Shown here piece after piece: positions 43,747 through 52,623 of a stretch of 64,000 nt of DNA. The DNA is from Terriglobia bacterium (GTDB lineage Bacteria > Acidobacteriota > Terriglobia > Terriglobales > Acidobacteriaceae). The position numbers and the translations under genes were made by a program. The number at the start of each line of letters is the position of its first letter. Position 1 is the first letter of the stretch. Below the pieces are notes generated by a model. That model worked only from the letters and a program-made list of their open reading frames with translations. It made no database searches and was not told the DNA's origin. The DNA lies in the NCBI GenBank assembly GCA_020073525.1, contig JAIQFA010000014.1:20105-84104 (forward strand). The letters run 5' to 3'.

Positions 43747-44531
43747 ACCCCCTGCTGCTCCTGTGTCTTCCTGGCAATCGCCGTCACCAGCCGGCGCGGG
43801 GAGAAGCGCACCGACTGCGCCAGCAGCCAATTCTTAAATCCCGGAATGACCACGGGTTTGCCAGCCATGAGGGCGCGATAGCCATCTTCGGCCACGGTGT
43901 GCGCGTCCATGGAGCCAAATTTCAGCAGGTTCATGCCGGTGGCTTTCGCGCGCTTGTGGAACTCTGTAGCGGTTGCGCCCGGGCACAGGCAGGTCACGGT
44001 GACTCCCGTCCCGCTGAGTTCATTGGCCAGCGCTTCCGAAAGATGCAAGACGTACGCCTTAGTCGCAAAATACACCGCCATCAGTGGCCCTGGCTGAAAA
44101 GCCGCGGTGGACGCCACATTCAGGATGCGGCCGCTTTTTCGTTCGATCATTGCGGGAAGGTAGAGGCGCGTGAGATGAGTCAGGGTGGTCACGTTCAGCT
44201 GAATCTGGCGCAGGCATTCTTCGAGATCGTTCTCGGCAAACAAACCGTATTGTCCAAACCCCGCGTTGTTGACCAGCACATCCACCTGAATGTCGGCGCG
44301 TGTCGTCTGGTCCAGGACGTAGGCGGGAGCCCCGGGTTCGGTCAGGTCGGCCGCGAGAATCAATGAACGCGTGCCATGGGTCTTTTCTAACTCGGAAGCG
44401 ACTTGGCGGAGTTTGTCGGCACTGCGAGCAACGAGAACGAGGTTGTAACCTTCGCGCGCGAAGATGCGGGCGAATTCCAATCCGATGCCGAACGAGGCGC
44501 CGGTGATGAGAGCGGTCTTGCGGTCGGACAT
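43704..44531 (-). CDS. Short-chain dehydrogenase/reductase
   Basis: 275 residues. Classic SDR: TGASFGIG (about 10-17) binds the cofactor, NNAGFGQYG follows, ASTAA holds the catalytic serine and YFATK the Tyr and Lys. Substrate unknown; NADP or NAD use cannot be fixed. The C-terminal VERRASPPVQTNFN comes from a palindromic repeat (GACGGGCG...CGCCCGTC) and is not part of the fold. The gene converges with the second permease and is separated from the aldolase by a terminator. Confidence 0.9.
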   Translation of the reverse strand: MSDRKTALITGASFGIGLEFARIFAREGYNLVLVARSADKLRQVASELEKTHGTRSLILAADLTEPGAPAYVLDQTTRADIQVDVLVNNAGFGQYGLFAENDLEECLRQIQLNVTTLTHLTRLYLPAMIERKSGRILNVASTAAFQPGPLMAVYFATKAYVLHLSEALANELSGTGVTVTCLCPGATATEFHKRAKATGMNLLKFGSMDAHTVAEDGYRALMAGKPVVIPGFKNWLLAQSVRFSPRRLVTAIARKTQEQQGVERRASPPVQTNFN

Positions 44532-44550
44532 AGCGCTTCCAGTTTATGAC

Positions 44551-44578
44551 AAAAAGAAAGGCGGGTCCGAAGACCCGC
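44551..44578 (-). terminator. Intrinsic terminator of the aldolase gene
   Basis: On the minus strand GCGGGTC-TTCG-GACCCGC is a perfect 7-bp stem closed by a stable TTCG loop, followed by CTTTCTTTTTG. It lies about 110 bases past the aldolase stop, after a family B repeat, and before the SDR start. Confidence 0.8.
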
Positions 44579-44631
44579 GTTGAAGTTGAAAGCGGAATAC
44601 CTAGAGCGAATCCAGAGTTACTGTGACCGCA

Positions 44632-44685
44632 GGCAGCTGCCGAGCTTGCGCTCGGTTTGGACGGGCGAGACGCCCGTCCCCACAC
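44632..44685. repeat. Family B palindromic repeat
   Basis: GGCAGCTGCCGAGC, GCTCGG, then GGACGGGCGAGACGCCCGTCC and CCACAC. Nearly the same as the copy at 13960-14008. It is at the 3' end of the aldolase gene. Confidence 0.8.
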
Positions 44686-44688
44686 GAG

Positions 44689-45690
44689 CTAGACCAGCGC
44701 CGGTTCCACTTCGTAGATTGAGTGCCAACTTGTCGCGGCCTTCAACTTGTCGTTGACGTTGTGGATGTTCTTCACGCCTTCGGTTTCAAGCCACTTGCGG
44801 AAGGCACCTGCGCCCTCCTTGGCGTAGATGGGGATGCCATCTTTCCAGGTGGCGCGTCCGCAGAGGACGCCGTTGAACTTCACGCCCGATTCTCCGGCTA
44901 GTTCGAGCGTCTCGCTGAACTCCGCATTGCTGACGCCGGCCGACAAATAAATGAACGGCTTAGTCGCGACGTTGGCAGCCTTGTGGAACAGATCGATGGC
45001 TTCCTTCTTTGTGTACGCCTTCTGGCCTCCGAACGATTTCGTGCCCTCAACGAACTTCATGTTCACGGGCACTTCGACCTTGAGAACGTCGACGCCGTAG
45101 CGCGCTTTACTGAACTCCCGCATGCTCTCGGTGACGATCTGCGGTTTCTTCTTGGCGTACTCAAGGCCCTTTTCATCCGCGCCCTCTTCGTAGCCGACAA
45201 ACTCGAGGAAATAGGGGATGTCGTTGGCGCGGCACTCGTCTCCGATGCGCTCGACCCAGGCGTGCTTCTGGTCGTTCACTTCCTTGGGATCGAACGGAGT
45301 GTAGTAGAGCAGAATCTTGACGCAGTCGGCGCCCGCTTCTTTGAGGCGACGCGCGGACCAATGGTCCAGCAGATCGCCCAGTCGGCCCGGACCGGTCTTG
45401 TCATATCCGGTCTTTTCGTAAGCCAACAGCAGCCCGGCGTTCTTAGCGCGGCGCTTCGAGGCGGGCAATCCCCACTCGGGATCGAGCAGGATGGCGCTGG
45501 CATGCGGCGTAAGAACTTCGCTCACCAGGATCTTGAATTCTTCCATCATTTCATCGGAGACGGCGGAGCCCTTCTCCTTGGCAAGTGACTTCTGCAGCGA
45601 ACCGCGCTGGTCCATGGCAGCCGCTGCGATTACGCCGTGTTCATTCGATACAGCCTTCATTCCGGCGAGTTTGCCGGGGGTAAGTTTCAT
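44689..45690 (-). CDS. Tagatose-1,6-bisphosphate aldolase-like enzyme
   Basis: 333 residues. LacD-like class I aldolase: the core runs from AMDQRGSLQK (about 25) and SAILLDPEWG to the Schiff-base lysine region DVLKVEVPVN and LSAGVSNAEF. LacD cleaves tagatose 1,6-bisphosphate to dihydroxyacetone phosphate and glyceraldehyde 3-phosphate; some relatives act on fructose-bisphosphate or sulfo-sugars. No tag or lac operon is nearby, so the true substrate is open. ATG 45690 is preceded by GGAGG at five bases and is preferred to 45705. Confidence 0.87.
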   Translation of the reverse strand: MKLTPGKLAGMKAVSNEHGVIAAAAMDQRGSLQKSLAKEKGSAVSDEMMEEFKILVSEVLTPHASAILLDPEWGLPASKRRAKNAGLLLAYEKTGYDKTGPGRLGDLLDHWSARRLKEAGADCVKILLYYTPFDPKEVNDQKHAWVERIGDECRANDIPYFLEFVGYEEGADEKGLEYAKKKPQIVTESMREFSKARYGVDVLKVEVPVNMKFVEGTKSFGGQKAYTKKEAIDLFHKAANVATKPFIYLSAGVSNAEFSETLELAGESGVKFNGVLCGRATWKDGIPIYAKEGAGAFRKWLETEGVKNIHNVNDKLKAATSWHSIYEVEPALV

Positions 45691-45820
45691 AAATCCTCCA
45701 GACAATTGTCAGATAAGTTCCTGTTAATTCTAAACCAAAAGCTTGCTCGGGGTTCTCGGAAGATATTCGACTGTCCGCCGGCAACAGCCGCGAGGCGGAA
45801 CGCAGGAACCGGCCTCGGAA

Positions 45821-48154
45821 TTATCGTTTCGGGAACTGGTAGCGCAGGCCAATGCGGGCCAGCAGGGGTGGGCCGAGAGTGGTCACCGGAGTGGCCGCGC
45901 TCGGGTAGCGGGTGTTGAACAAGTTCTCGGCGGCGACATAGGTTTCGAAGCCTTTGCCGAAGTTGTGGGAGAGATATAGGTTCACCGTAAAGTAACGGTC
46001 GAGGCGGTACAGATTTTGATCGTCGTCGAAGGCTTGGCCTACGAAAACGCCCTGCACGGTTGCTGTCAGGAACTTGGGATTGGAATAGCGCATCTGCAGG
46101 GTGAATTGTTGGTGCGGGACCTGAGGAATCCAATTACCGGTTAAGCTCGCATTCAGTTGCTGCACGCCTGGGGGCGGCGTGTAACTGGATACCACGGCGT
46201 GCGCGTACTGGTAACCGCCGGCGAATTGCAGGTTGCTATTGAGTCGAAACTCGCCATCGAGATTGATGCCGGTGGAAAGAATGCGGCTCACGTTCTGTTT
46301 CTGGCGCAGGATCGGATTCTGCGTGTTGTCGAGAGTGACATTCACGATGGCGTCGGTCATGTCGTTCCAGAAGAATGTGGCCCGAAGATTCAGGCGATCA
46401 GACAGCAGTTTCTGGCGGATTCCGGCCTCCACGCCGGTCAGGCGCTCGGCAACGAGCGCCGGGTTATTCTCCGTGAACACGTTGCCCTGGCGAAAGCTGC
46501 GATAGAGTTCGTTCAGCGTGGGGGCGCGGAAGGCACGATATCCGGAAGCCGTGAGCGACGTGCCGTGGCCGAGGTGGTAGAGCAGCGACGCGCGGGGATT
46601 CAACGCGTCAGAGGTGCGGTCGGGGTAGGGTGTGAGCGTGGTGACACCGGACTTGATCGTTATCAGCCGGGCATTGAGATCGCTCCAATGATCGTAGCCT
46701 AGAGACAGGTTGGCGATCAGGTGCGCGCCGAGTTGGAGAATGTCTTCCCCAAAGACGCGCACCGTGCGTTCCTGTCCGCCGCTGAGGCTGCTTCCGTTTG
46801 GTACGCCAAGCACGAAAAGGTCTTCGTTACTGGAGCCGGAGACTGCGCGCATCTCGAAACCGGCGACCAGAGTCTGGATGCGTCCGGCCGGGTGTGTCCA
46901 CTGGGCGTTGCCTCCGATCATTTGCGAAGGAACTTTCTGGTCGTCGGTCAAGAACTCCTGAGTTCGCCCGGTCTGAACCGCCGAGAATTTCTGGTCGTAC
47001 GATTCGTACAAGCCGAACAGGCGGGCAGTCAACGCGCCGATGCGTTTGTCATCGTAGTTCCAGCCCGTGGCGAAATCGCCGACGCGAGTGCCGTTGGTCT
47101 GGATCGGGGTCCCGTTGTGGCGACCTTCGTCGAAATACGATCCGCGAACGAAGACGCTGTTGACATTACCGAAGCGGCGGCCCAGATCGAGCGTAGTGAG
47201 CGCATGGCGCGAATTAGCGGGTGTGTCGATGCTGCCGCGCTGCGATACCGGAACCAGAATATAGCCGTCAGTGCGAAAAAGATCGGCGGCGAGAGAGGCG
47301 TTCCATGGGCCGACTATTGTTCCCGCCCACAGAGAGAGTTCGGGAGTGTTCTCGTTTCCCCATGAACCTTCGATTGAGACCGATGGCGTTTCGGGCTCGC
47401 GGGTGCGGAACTGAATGACACCGCCCATGGCAGTGGTGCCATAGAGGCTTGCTCCGCTGCCTCCACGGACAACTTCCACGCTTGCGATCGATTCGCGGGC
47501 TACGCGATCCCAATAGACCCAGCCTCCGAAGGGATCGTTGAGGGGCACTTCATCCACGAGGACGAGGGCGCGGCTGGCACCGCTCGCGCCGAGGCCACGC
47601 ATGGAAACTCCTTGCGTGCCGGGATTGGCGGTGCGGCTGCTGTTGCGGCGAAACAGGTTGAAGCCAGGCACTTCGCGCAGCACATCGTCGAGGCTGAGAG
47701 CGGGCGTAGCGGCGAGATGGTCTGAGCCCAAAGCGACGGCATCTGCAGGCGAGTCCTCGAGGGAGACATCGGTTTTGGTTGCGCTCACAAGTATCGTATG
47801 AATCTCGCAGATGCAGGAGCAACAGCAAGCCTCGATCGGAACGACAAAATGAAGATCGGGCTCGCCCTTCCATGTGCGTTGGAGAGTTTTCGTGTTGCAC
47901 GAGGACACAGTAATAGTGGCAGAGCGAACGGGGACTTCTGGCAGGATAAATCTTCCGTCTGCGTCGGTAACAACGGTCTGCTGATAGCTCCCGGCTTCGA
48001 TTCTTACCTGGGCTCCGCGGACCGCAGCCCCGGAGGAGTCCTTGACAATACCGGTGACGCGGGCGGATCCGACTGTGGACTGGGCGAGGCAAGGCAACGC
48101 GCTAAGTAAGAGAACCCACGTCACAATGGCGCCGCATCTTTGAAAACCGCGCAT
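45821..48154 (-). CDS. TonB-dependent outer-membrane receptor
   Basis: 777 residues. Signal peptide (IVTWVLLLSALPCLAQ), an N-terminal carboxypeptidase-regulatory-like domain (about 30-105), then a plug domain (about 140-250) with LSLDDVLREVPGFN and the GSGASLYGTTAMGGVI motif, and a 22-strand barrel ending in a C-terminal aromatic pattern. A Cys cluster CCCSCIC at residues 110-116 lies between the first domain and the plug. The ligand is unknown. RNase PH lies upstream on the same strand; the aldolase gene is downstream. Confidence 0.92.
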   Translation of the reverse strand: MRGFQRCGAIVTWVLLLSALPCLAQSTVGSARVTGIVKDSSGAAVRGAQVRIEAGSYQQTVVTDADGRFILPEVPVRSATITVSSCNTKTLQRTWKGEPDLHFVVPIEACCCSCICEIHTILVSATKTDVSLEDSPADAVALGSDHLAATPALSLDDVLREVPGFNLFRRNSSRTANPGTQGVSMRGLGASGASRALVLVDEVPLNDPFGGWVYWDRVARESIASVEVVRGGSGASLYGTTAMGGVIQFRTREPETPSVSIEGSWGNENTPELSLWAGTIVGPWNASLAADLFRTDGYILVPVSQRGSIDTPANSRHALTTLDLGRRFGNVNSVFVRGSYFDEGRHNGTPIQTNGTRVGDFATGWNYDDKRIGALTARLFGLYESYDQKFSAVQTGRTQEFLTDDQKVPSQMIGGNAQWTHPAGRIQTLVAGFEMRAVSGSSNEDLFVLGVPNGSSLSGGQERTVRVFGEDILQLGAHLIANLSLGYDHWSDLNARLITIKSGVTTLTPYPDRTSDALNPRASLLYHLGHGTSLTASGYRAFRAPTLNELYRSFRQGNVFTENNPALVAERLTGVEAGIRQKLLSDRLNLRATFFWNDMTDAIVNVTLDNTQNPILRQKQNVSRILSTGINLDGEFRLNSNLQFAGGYQYAHAVVSSYTPPPGVQQLNASLTGNWIPQVPHQQFTLQMRYSNPKFLTATVQGVFVGQAFDDDQNLYRLDRYFTVNLYLSHNFGKGFETYVAAENLFNTRYPSAATPVTTLGPPLLARIGLRYQFPKR

Positions 48155-48202
48155 ACCTTACCAGATTACCGATCCGAGCGGGATCATGCGCGGTGACCGA
48201 AG

Positions 48203-48940
48203 TCACTGCAGCAGCACGAGGGTTCCCAGCAACGACCGCTGCCTGGCAATCAGCGACTGCACGCCCTGCCGGGCAAGCGACATCATCTTTGCCAGTTGAA
48301 CGTCGTCGAACACCTGGTGCTCTGCGGTAGCCTGCAACTCCACGATCTTGTTGCCCGCCGTCATGACGAAGTTCATGTCGACGTCGGCCCGCGAGTCTTC
48401 TTCGTAGTTCAGATCGAGAAGGACCTCGCCGTCCACGATGCCTACGCTGATAGCCGCGACAAAATCTTTGATCGGCGACGCCGTCAATGTTCCCGCATCG
48501 ATCAGGCGCTGCAGAGCCAGGCCCAGCGCGACGAATGCCCCGGTGATGGAAGCGGTTCGCGTGCCTCCGTCGGCCTGGATCACGTCGCAGTCGATCCAGA
48601 TGGTCCGCTCGCCCAGTCGCTTCAGGTCGGCAACCGCGCGCAGTGAGCGTCCGATGAGCCGCTGAATCTCCTGCGTGCGCCCGCTTTGCTTTCCCTTGGC
48701 AGATTCCCGCGCAGTGCGAGTCAGCGTCGAGCGGGGCAGCATTCCGTACTCGCCGGATATCCATCCTTTGCCCGAATTGCGCAGGAACACGGGGACTGAC
48801 TCCTCGACCGACGCAGTGCAGATGACGCGAGTGTTGCCCATCTCAATCAGCGCCGAGCCCTCGGCGGTCGAGATGAAGTCGGGAATGATGTTGACGGGAC
48901 GAATCTGGTCAGGAGCACGGTTGTCGCTGCGAAAAATCAT
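48203..48940 (-). CDS. rph: Ribonuclease PH
   Basis: 245 residues. Phosphorolytic exoribonuclease that trims tRNA 3' ends. It begins [15 protein letters not shown], and the phosphate-binding and catalytic segments [48 protein letters not shown] are intact; C-terminal [14 protein letters not shown]. It is 262 bases from the TonB receptor start and lies just downstream of the GerMN gene on the same strand. Family length matches. Confidence 0.97.
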   Translation of the reverse strand: MIFRSDNRAPDQIRPVNIIPDFISTAEGSALIEMGNTRVICTASVEESVPVFLRNSGKGWISGEYGMLPRSTLTRTARESAKGKQSGRTQEIQRLIGRSLRAVADLKRLGERTIWIDCDVIQADGGTRTASITGAFVALGLALQRLIDAGTLTASPIKDFVAAISVGIVDGEVLLDLNYEEDSRADVDMNFVMTAGNKIVELQATAEHQVFDDVQLAKMMSLARQGVQSLIARQRSLLGTLVLLQ

Positions 48941-49005
48941 TGTCAGAGAATTCTAAATGATTGCTCGTTGGATGACTGAGCAGCGCACCTCTCGCAGCGT
49001 CCGCC

Positions 49006-49590
49006 TTACTGATTACTCGCCTGCACCACCATCGTGACGTCGAAAGTCTCGGTCAGGTCCGCATGTCCCGCGAGCGTCTCCCGCTTCTTACCCTCGACCA
49101 GGATGTTAACGCGATGGATCCCCGGAACGTTGACGGCCAGCGTCTCCACCAGCGAATTCACGGTGAGTTGCTCGCTCAGAATGCCGGAGCGGTGCTGATC
49201 CGCGAATGGAGCATTCAGATCAATGACAGCTCCGCCCGGATCGACCAGGTAGATGCTGAGGATGTCCGCCGCCGGAGCCATCGGATGGGCAGCGCCCGGC
49301 TGTTGGTAGATACGGAGCAGCGCGCGCAACAATTCCTCGGCTCGCTGTTGGCGCCCTCCGGGCAGAGGGATCTGCGCTGATCGGGCGCGGAGAATGCCAG
49401 CATCGTCGTCCGCCACGTAGAGGGTCACCGTCTCCGTTGGCCCGGAGGCTGGGGGAGCGACAGGGAGGGCGTTGGTTGCCGAATACTCCAGTTCCCCCGC
49501 CCGGCGCCGCATGTGGCGAAGGTAGATGCCCATCGACACGACCAGCACCAGCAGAGCGGCCACTGCGATCAGAAGATGCCGGGGGATCAT
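49006..49590 (-). CDS. GerMN domain membrane protein
   Basis: 194 residues. One N-terminal membrane helix (LLIAVAALLVLVVSMGIYL), a Pro/Ala linker and the GerMN fold: VTLYVADDDAGI, RAEELLRALLRIY, DLNAPFAD, SLVETLAVNVPGIHRVNILVEG. GerMN proteins in non-spore-formers are envelope proteins of unknown biochemical activity, often beside peptidoglycan amidases. Its ATG overlaps the amidase stop (ATGA), so the two are coupled and likely act together at the cell wall. Confidence 0.87.
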   Translation of the reverse strand: MIPRHLLIAVAALLVLVVSMGIYLRHMRRRAGELEYSATNALPVAPPASGPTETVTLYVADDDAGILRARSAQIPLPGGRQQRAEELLRALLRIYQQPGAAHPMAPAADILSIYLVDPGGAVIDLNAPFADQHRSGILSEQLTVNSLVETLAVNVPGIHRVNILVEGKKRETLAGHADLTETFDVTMVVQASNQ

Positions 49591-51104
49591 TGTTGAACCC
49601 CCAGACGGTCGCGGACCGAGACCACGGCATCAGCGATTGCTGACGCGGCCCGCTGTTGATAATTGGCGGAGGTCAGGTCAGCCACACCACCAGTTCCGGG
49701 CGCCAGTTCCACCGCTACGGCAGGCATGACAACATTGTTCAATGGCCGCAGGGAAGCGGAGGACCCTCGAACCGGGAACTGCCTCTTCTGCATCTCGGCG
49801 ACGATCGCCGCCGATACAATCCGGCTGACGGGCAAAGCGGGCGCCTGGGCCGCGTTCCACGCATGAAAGACTCCTTTGTTCGTTCCTTCTACCGGAAGCA
49901 GGGAGGTGTACACTCGCGCGCCGCTGCCCTGTGAAACCGCGTGCAGGCTGATGTAGATTCCGGCGTGCGCTACGTTGGCCGCCGCTGCGCGCTGATCCAG
50001 AGTCGAACTGGTATCCCCGTCGCGCAGCAAGGCGACTGCGAACCCCCGAACCTCCAATTCGTGACGAAGCAGCCGGCCGAATCCCAAAGTAACGTCTTTC
50101 TCGGCCAGCGTATCTGACAAGGCCGCGCCCCGTTCGTCGCCACCGTGCCCGGGATCCACTACGGCGAGAATGCGATGCGTCGCGGGATTACCACTAGCCG
50201 AAGCGGGGGTCGCATTCGTGGCGGCCGGTGACGAGGTCTGCGCTGGATTCTGAGTTCCTGGTCCACTCGCATTCGGGGTCGCGGGCGTTCCGCTCGTTTC
50301 CTGCTGGATGGCCGAAACGATGATCGTCCTCCGGTCGCTGCTGAAACTTGCCATCAGTGACGCGCTCGCCTCGATGTCCAATTCGGCGGTGCCGTCGTTT
50401 TCGGAGTAGGCGGCGTGCGTGATGACCTGGCTGTCAAAAGAAATCGACTGGCTCGCAGGGGACACGACCGGGTCCCGTTTAAAGAGCATCCGCAGCCTGC
50501 CCGGTTCGGTAGAGATGGTGGGGTTCACGGGCGCGCTGAACGTTACCTCCAGCCGCGGGGGATTGCTTGCGTCCAGACGAAAACTGGGTTGTATGCCGAC
50601 ATCGCCGACAAATAACCGGCGCGCGCTTTCGCGGAAATTCACCGGCGTTCCCAGAAAGCGCGGCAGCAACGTGCTCAAGGAATTGAGTGGAACCATTCCG
50701 CGCGAGTTTTCAATCAGGAAGGGAGCCGTAAGATCAAAATCGCGCCCGCGAATCTTCGCCCGCGTTTTTCCGGCTACAAATTCGGCGTCCACCGCGTTAT
50801 AGCGAAGCCTCAACAAGCGGCCCGTCGATTGGCTGCTCACACGGCCCAGGGGCTCCAGAAGTTCAAGCAGTCCGACATACTCATGGCCCGCATGTTCCAG
50901 AACCGGGAGGGTGTAGATGGCGACCGGAGAGTAGACGGAGATGTGCTTTTCGTCGGCAGAGGGCCCGGCATACAGAAACGTCGCGCTGGCCAGCAGTACC
51001 CAGTACCCAGTACTCAGCACCCAGTACCCCGCTTTCCACCGAGAACTGGGTACTGAGAACTGAGAACTGGGAACTGAGAACTGCAGTTTGCTACTCCAGC
51101 GCAT
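49587..51104 (-). CDS. N-acetylmuramoyl-L-alanine amidase with AMIN-like domain
   Basis: About 505 residues. The C-terminal Amidase_3 zinc domain (about 335-500) has VVDPGHGGDERG, RDGDT, YISLHAV and VELAPG, supplying the zinc His, Glu and His and the catalytic Glu. The middle contains a periplasmic beta-rich region and a Ser/Ala/Pro linker (TPNASGPGTQNPAQTSSPAA). It cleaves the amide bond between MurNAc and the peptide stem during division. ATG 51104 overlaps the upstream gene's stop. Residues 8-40 (FSVPSSQFSVPSS, GYWVLSTGYWVLLAS) are encoded by an inserted hairpin repeat that now provides the signal peptide. Confidence 0.88.
   Translation of the reverse strand: MRWSSKLQFSVPSSQFSVPSSRWKAGYWVLSTGYWVLLASATFLYAGPSADEKHISVYSPVAIYTLPVLEHAGHEYVGLLELLEPLGRVSSQSTGRLLRLRYNAVDAEFVAGKTRAKIRGRDFDLTAPFLIENSRGMVPLNSLSTLLPRFLGTPVNFRESARRLFVGDVGIQPSFRLDASNPPRLEVTFSAPVNPTISTEPGRLRMLFKRDPVVSPASQSISFDSQVITHAAYSENDGTAELDIEASASLMASFSSDRRTIIVSAIQQETSGTPATPNASGPGTQNPAQTSSPAATNATPASASGNPATHRILAVVDPGHGGDERGAALSDTLAEKDVTLGFGRLLRHELEVRGFAVALLRDGDTSSTLDQRAAAANVAHAGIYISLHAVSQGSGARVYTSLLPVEGTNKGVFHAWNAAQAPALPVSRIVSAAIVAEMQKRQFPVRGSSASLRPLNNVVMPAVAVELAPGTGGVADLTSANYQQRAASAIADAVVSVRDRLGVQQ
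51001..51083. repeat. Family C cassette, ACTGAGAA/AGTACTCA type, inside the amidase gene
   Basis: One arm is CCCAGTACCCAGTACTCAGC (51000 on), the centre GCTTTCCACC, and the other arm GAGAACTGGGTACTGAGAAC continuing to 51083. Read on the minus strand it encodes FSVPSSQFSVPSSR and GYWVLSTGYWVLL in frame with the amidase. Confidence 0.85.
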
Positions 51105-52392
51105 AAATCGTGAGGCCACTCAGCAACTTGGGGTAGAAATCGGTGGACTTCTGGGGCAACACTTCGCCGGCAAAGGCAATATCGCGGACCTGCTCCATAC
51201 GCACCGGATTCATCAGGAAAGCCGCTTGCACCTTTCCAGTTTGCACCTGCGACAGCGCATCTGCCGCCTCGCGACAATAGGAAACGTTGTCCTGATTGCG
51301 AATGGCCTCTTCCGAAATCTTCAGGACGCCTTCCAGCAGGCTCTTGTGCAACTGCACCACGTCGAGCGCTTGCTGGCGCAGAGAGAGTTTTCCGAACAGG
51401 GCAGTGCCCATGGCCTTGGGAGTGTGCAGCAGGAATGCCCGCTCGGCGGCGACCGCCAGTAACGCGGTTCCCGCGTGCCCGGCCTGTTGCAGAATGGCGG
51501 TGGCGCGCGCCGCATCGATTCCGGCATCGACCTGTTCCACGTTGAAGAACTTCCGGGCGTCTGCCTGAAATTGCGCGGCTGAAAAGTGGGGCAGGCCGAA
51601 TACCAACCGGTGCGTCGGCAGAATGACCAGGCCGGGGCGGTCCATGTCGACGAAGGTCATCATCACCGAATCGTACGGAGCGGGAAGGCCCGACCCCGTC
51701 TCGGCCCCGGCTCGCCGTTCGTTGCGGTACGCCAGGGCGGTTTCATAGCGGTGATGGCCATCGGCGATGATCAGCTTCCGATCCCGTATCTGCTCCTGTA
51801 CAGAGGCAATGACGGCGGCGTCCGAGATCCGCCAGACGCGGTGCACCACGTCGTACTCGTCGGTGACCTCGATGTCGGGTGGCGCTGTCGAATCGAGCAA
51901 GGCATCCACCTTGCCCGCCCCGCTGTAGAGCATGAAGATTTGACCGAAATGGGCTCGATTGGCGCGCAATAGATCCAGTCGGTCCGCCTTCGGCTTGGCC
52001 AGCGTCTGTTCGTGCCGGAACACGACGCCGGCGGAGTATTCCTCGATCCGGCCAAGGGCGATGAAACCACGCCTCTCCGCCTGCGCCCCGCTCCCCGGAA
52101 CGGTAAACGTCTGGGAATAGCGGTAGATCGATGGCTCGGAATCCCGTCCTAAAACGCCGGTTTGGCGCCAGTCCTGGAAGGAAGCGGCCGCCCGGGTATA
52201 GACATTTTCGGACTCTCCGTCCCCCGGGAGGCGTTTCCCGAGAATGATTCGCACCAGATTATAAGGACTGGCCTGGTAGTAGCCTTCCTGCATCGCAGGG
52301 GTGATTTTGTCGTAGGGTTGGGTTACAACCTGTTGGACCGGTACGTGCTCCGGATCGTAGCGAAGAGCTCTGAATGGGAAAATAATTGCCAT
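51091..52392 (-). CDS. DUF1015 family protein
   Basis: 433 residues, the usual DUF1015 length. Conserved blocks are visible: FPFRALRYDP, QPYDKITP, SPYNLVRIILGK, FRHEQTLAKPKADRLDLLRA, IADGHHRYETALAYR and VGLPHFSAAQF-like segments. The family is widespread in Bacteria but its function is not established. The first gene of a block that runs into the amidase and GerMN genes, with its stop overlapping the amidase start. Confidence 0.92.
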   Translation of the reverse strand: MAIIFPFRALRYDPEHVPVQQVVTQPYDKITPAMQEGYYQASPYNLVRIILGKRLPGDGESENVYTRAAASFQDWRQTGVLGRDSEPSIYRYSQTFTVPGSGAQAERRGFIALGRIEEYSAGVVFRHEQTLAKPKADRLDLLRANRAHFGQIFMLYSGAGKVDALLDSTAPPDIEVTDEYDVVHRVWRISDAAVIASVQEQIRDRKLIIADGHHRYETALAYRNERRAGAETGSGLPAPYDSVMMTFVDMDRPGLVILPTHRLVFGLPHFSAAQFQADARKFFNVEQVDAGIDAARATAILQQAGHAGTALLAVAAERAFLLHTPKAMGTALFGKLSLRQQALDVVQLHKSLLEGVLKISEEAIRNQDNVSYCREAADALSQVQTGKVQAAFLMNPVRMEQVRDIAFAGEVLPQKSTDFYPKLLSGLTIYALE

Positions 52393-52544
52393 AAAGGGAA
52401 GGCAGAATTGTAGCAGGGACGGTCGATTCCGCCCTCCAAGCGGAAAAGAAGAAAAAAGATGCGCAGAGTCGGAAAGCCACCTTCGGATCGTCCCGTGAAT
52501 CTAAGAGTCGCTGACGAAAAGGTGACAACACTTTTTCAAGACTG

Positions 52545-52553
52545 TGCTAGTAT
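52545..52553 (+). promoter_or_regulatory. Possible extended -10 promoter for the VWA operon
   Basis: TGCTAGTAT is an extended -10 element; GTGACA about 20 bases upstream is a poor -35 box. A hairpin (ACCCGC...GCGGGT, 52568-52590) lies in the leader before the start codon. Confidence 0.4.
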
Positions 52554-52623
52554 CCGGCGTAGATGGTGACCCGCCTGTTGGGACGCGGGTTCCTCCCTTC
52601 AAGGCGCGGATTTAGTGGGGCCT

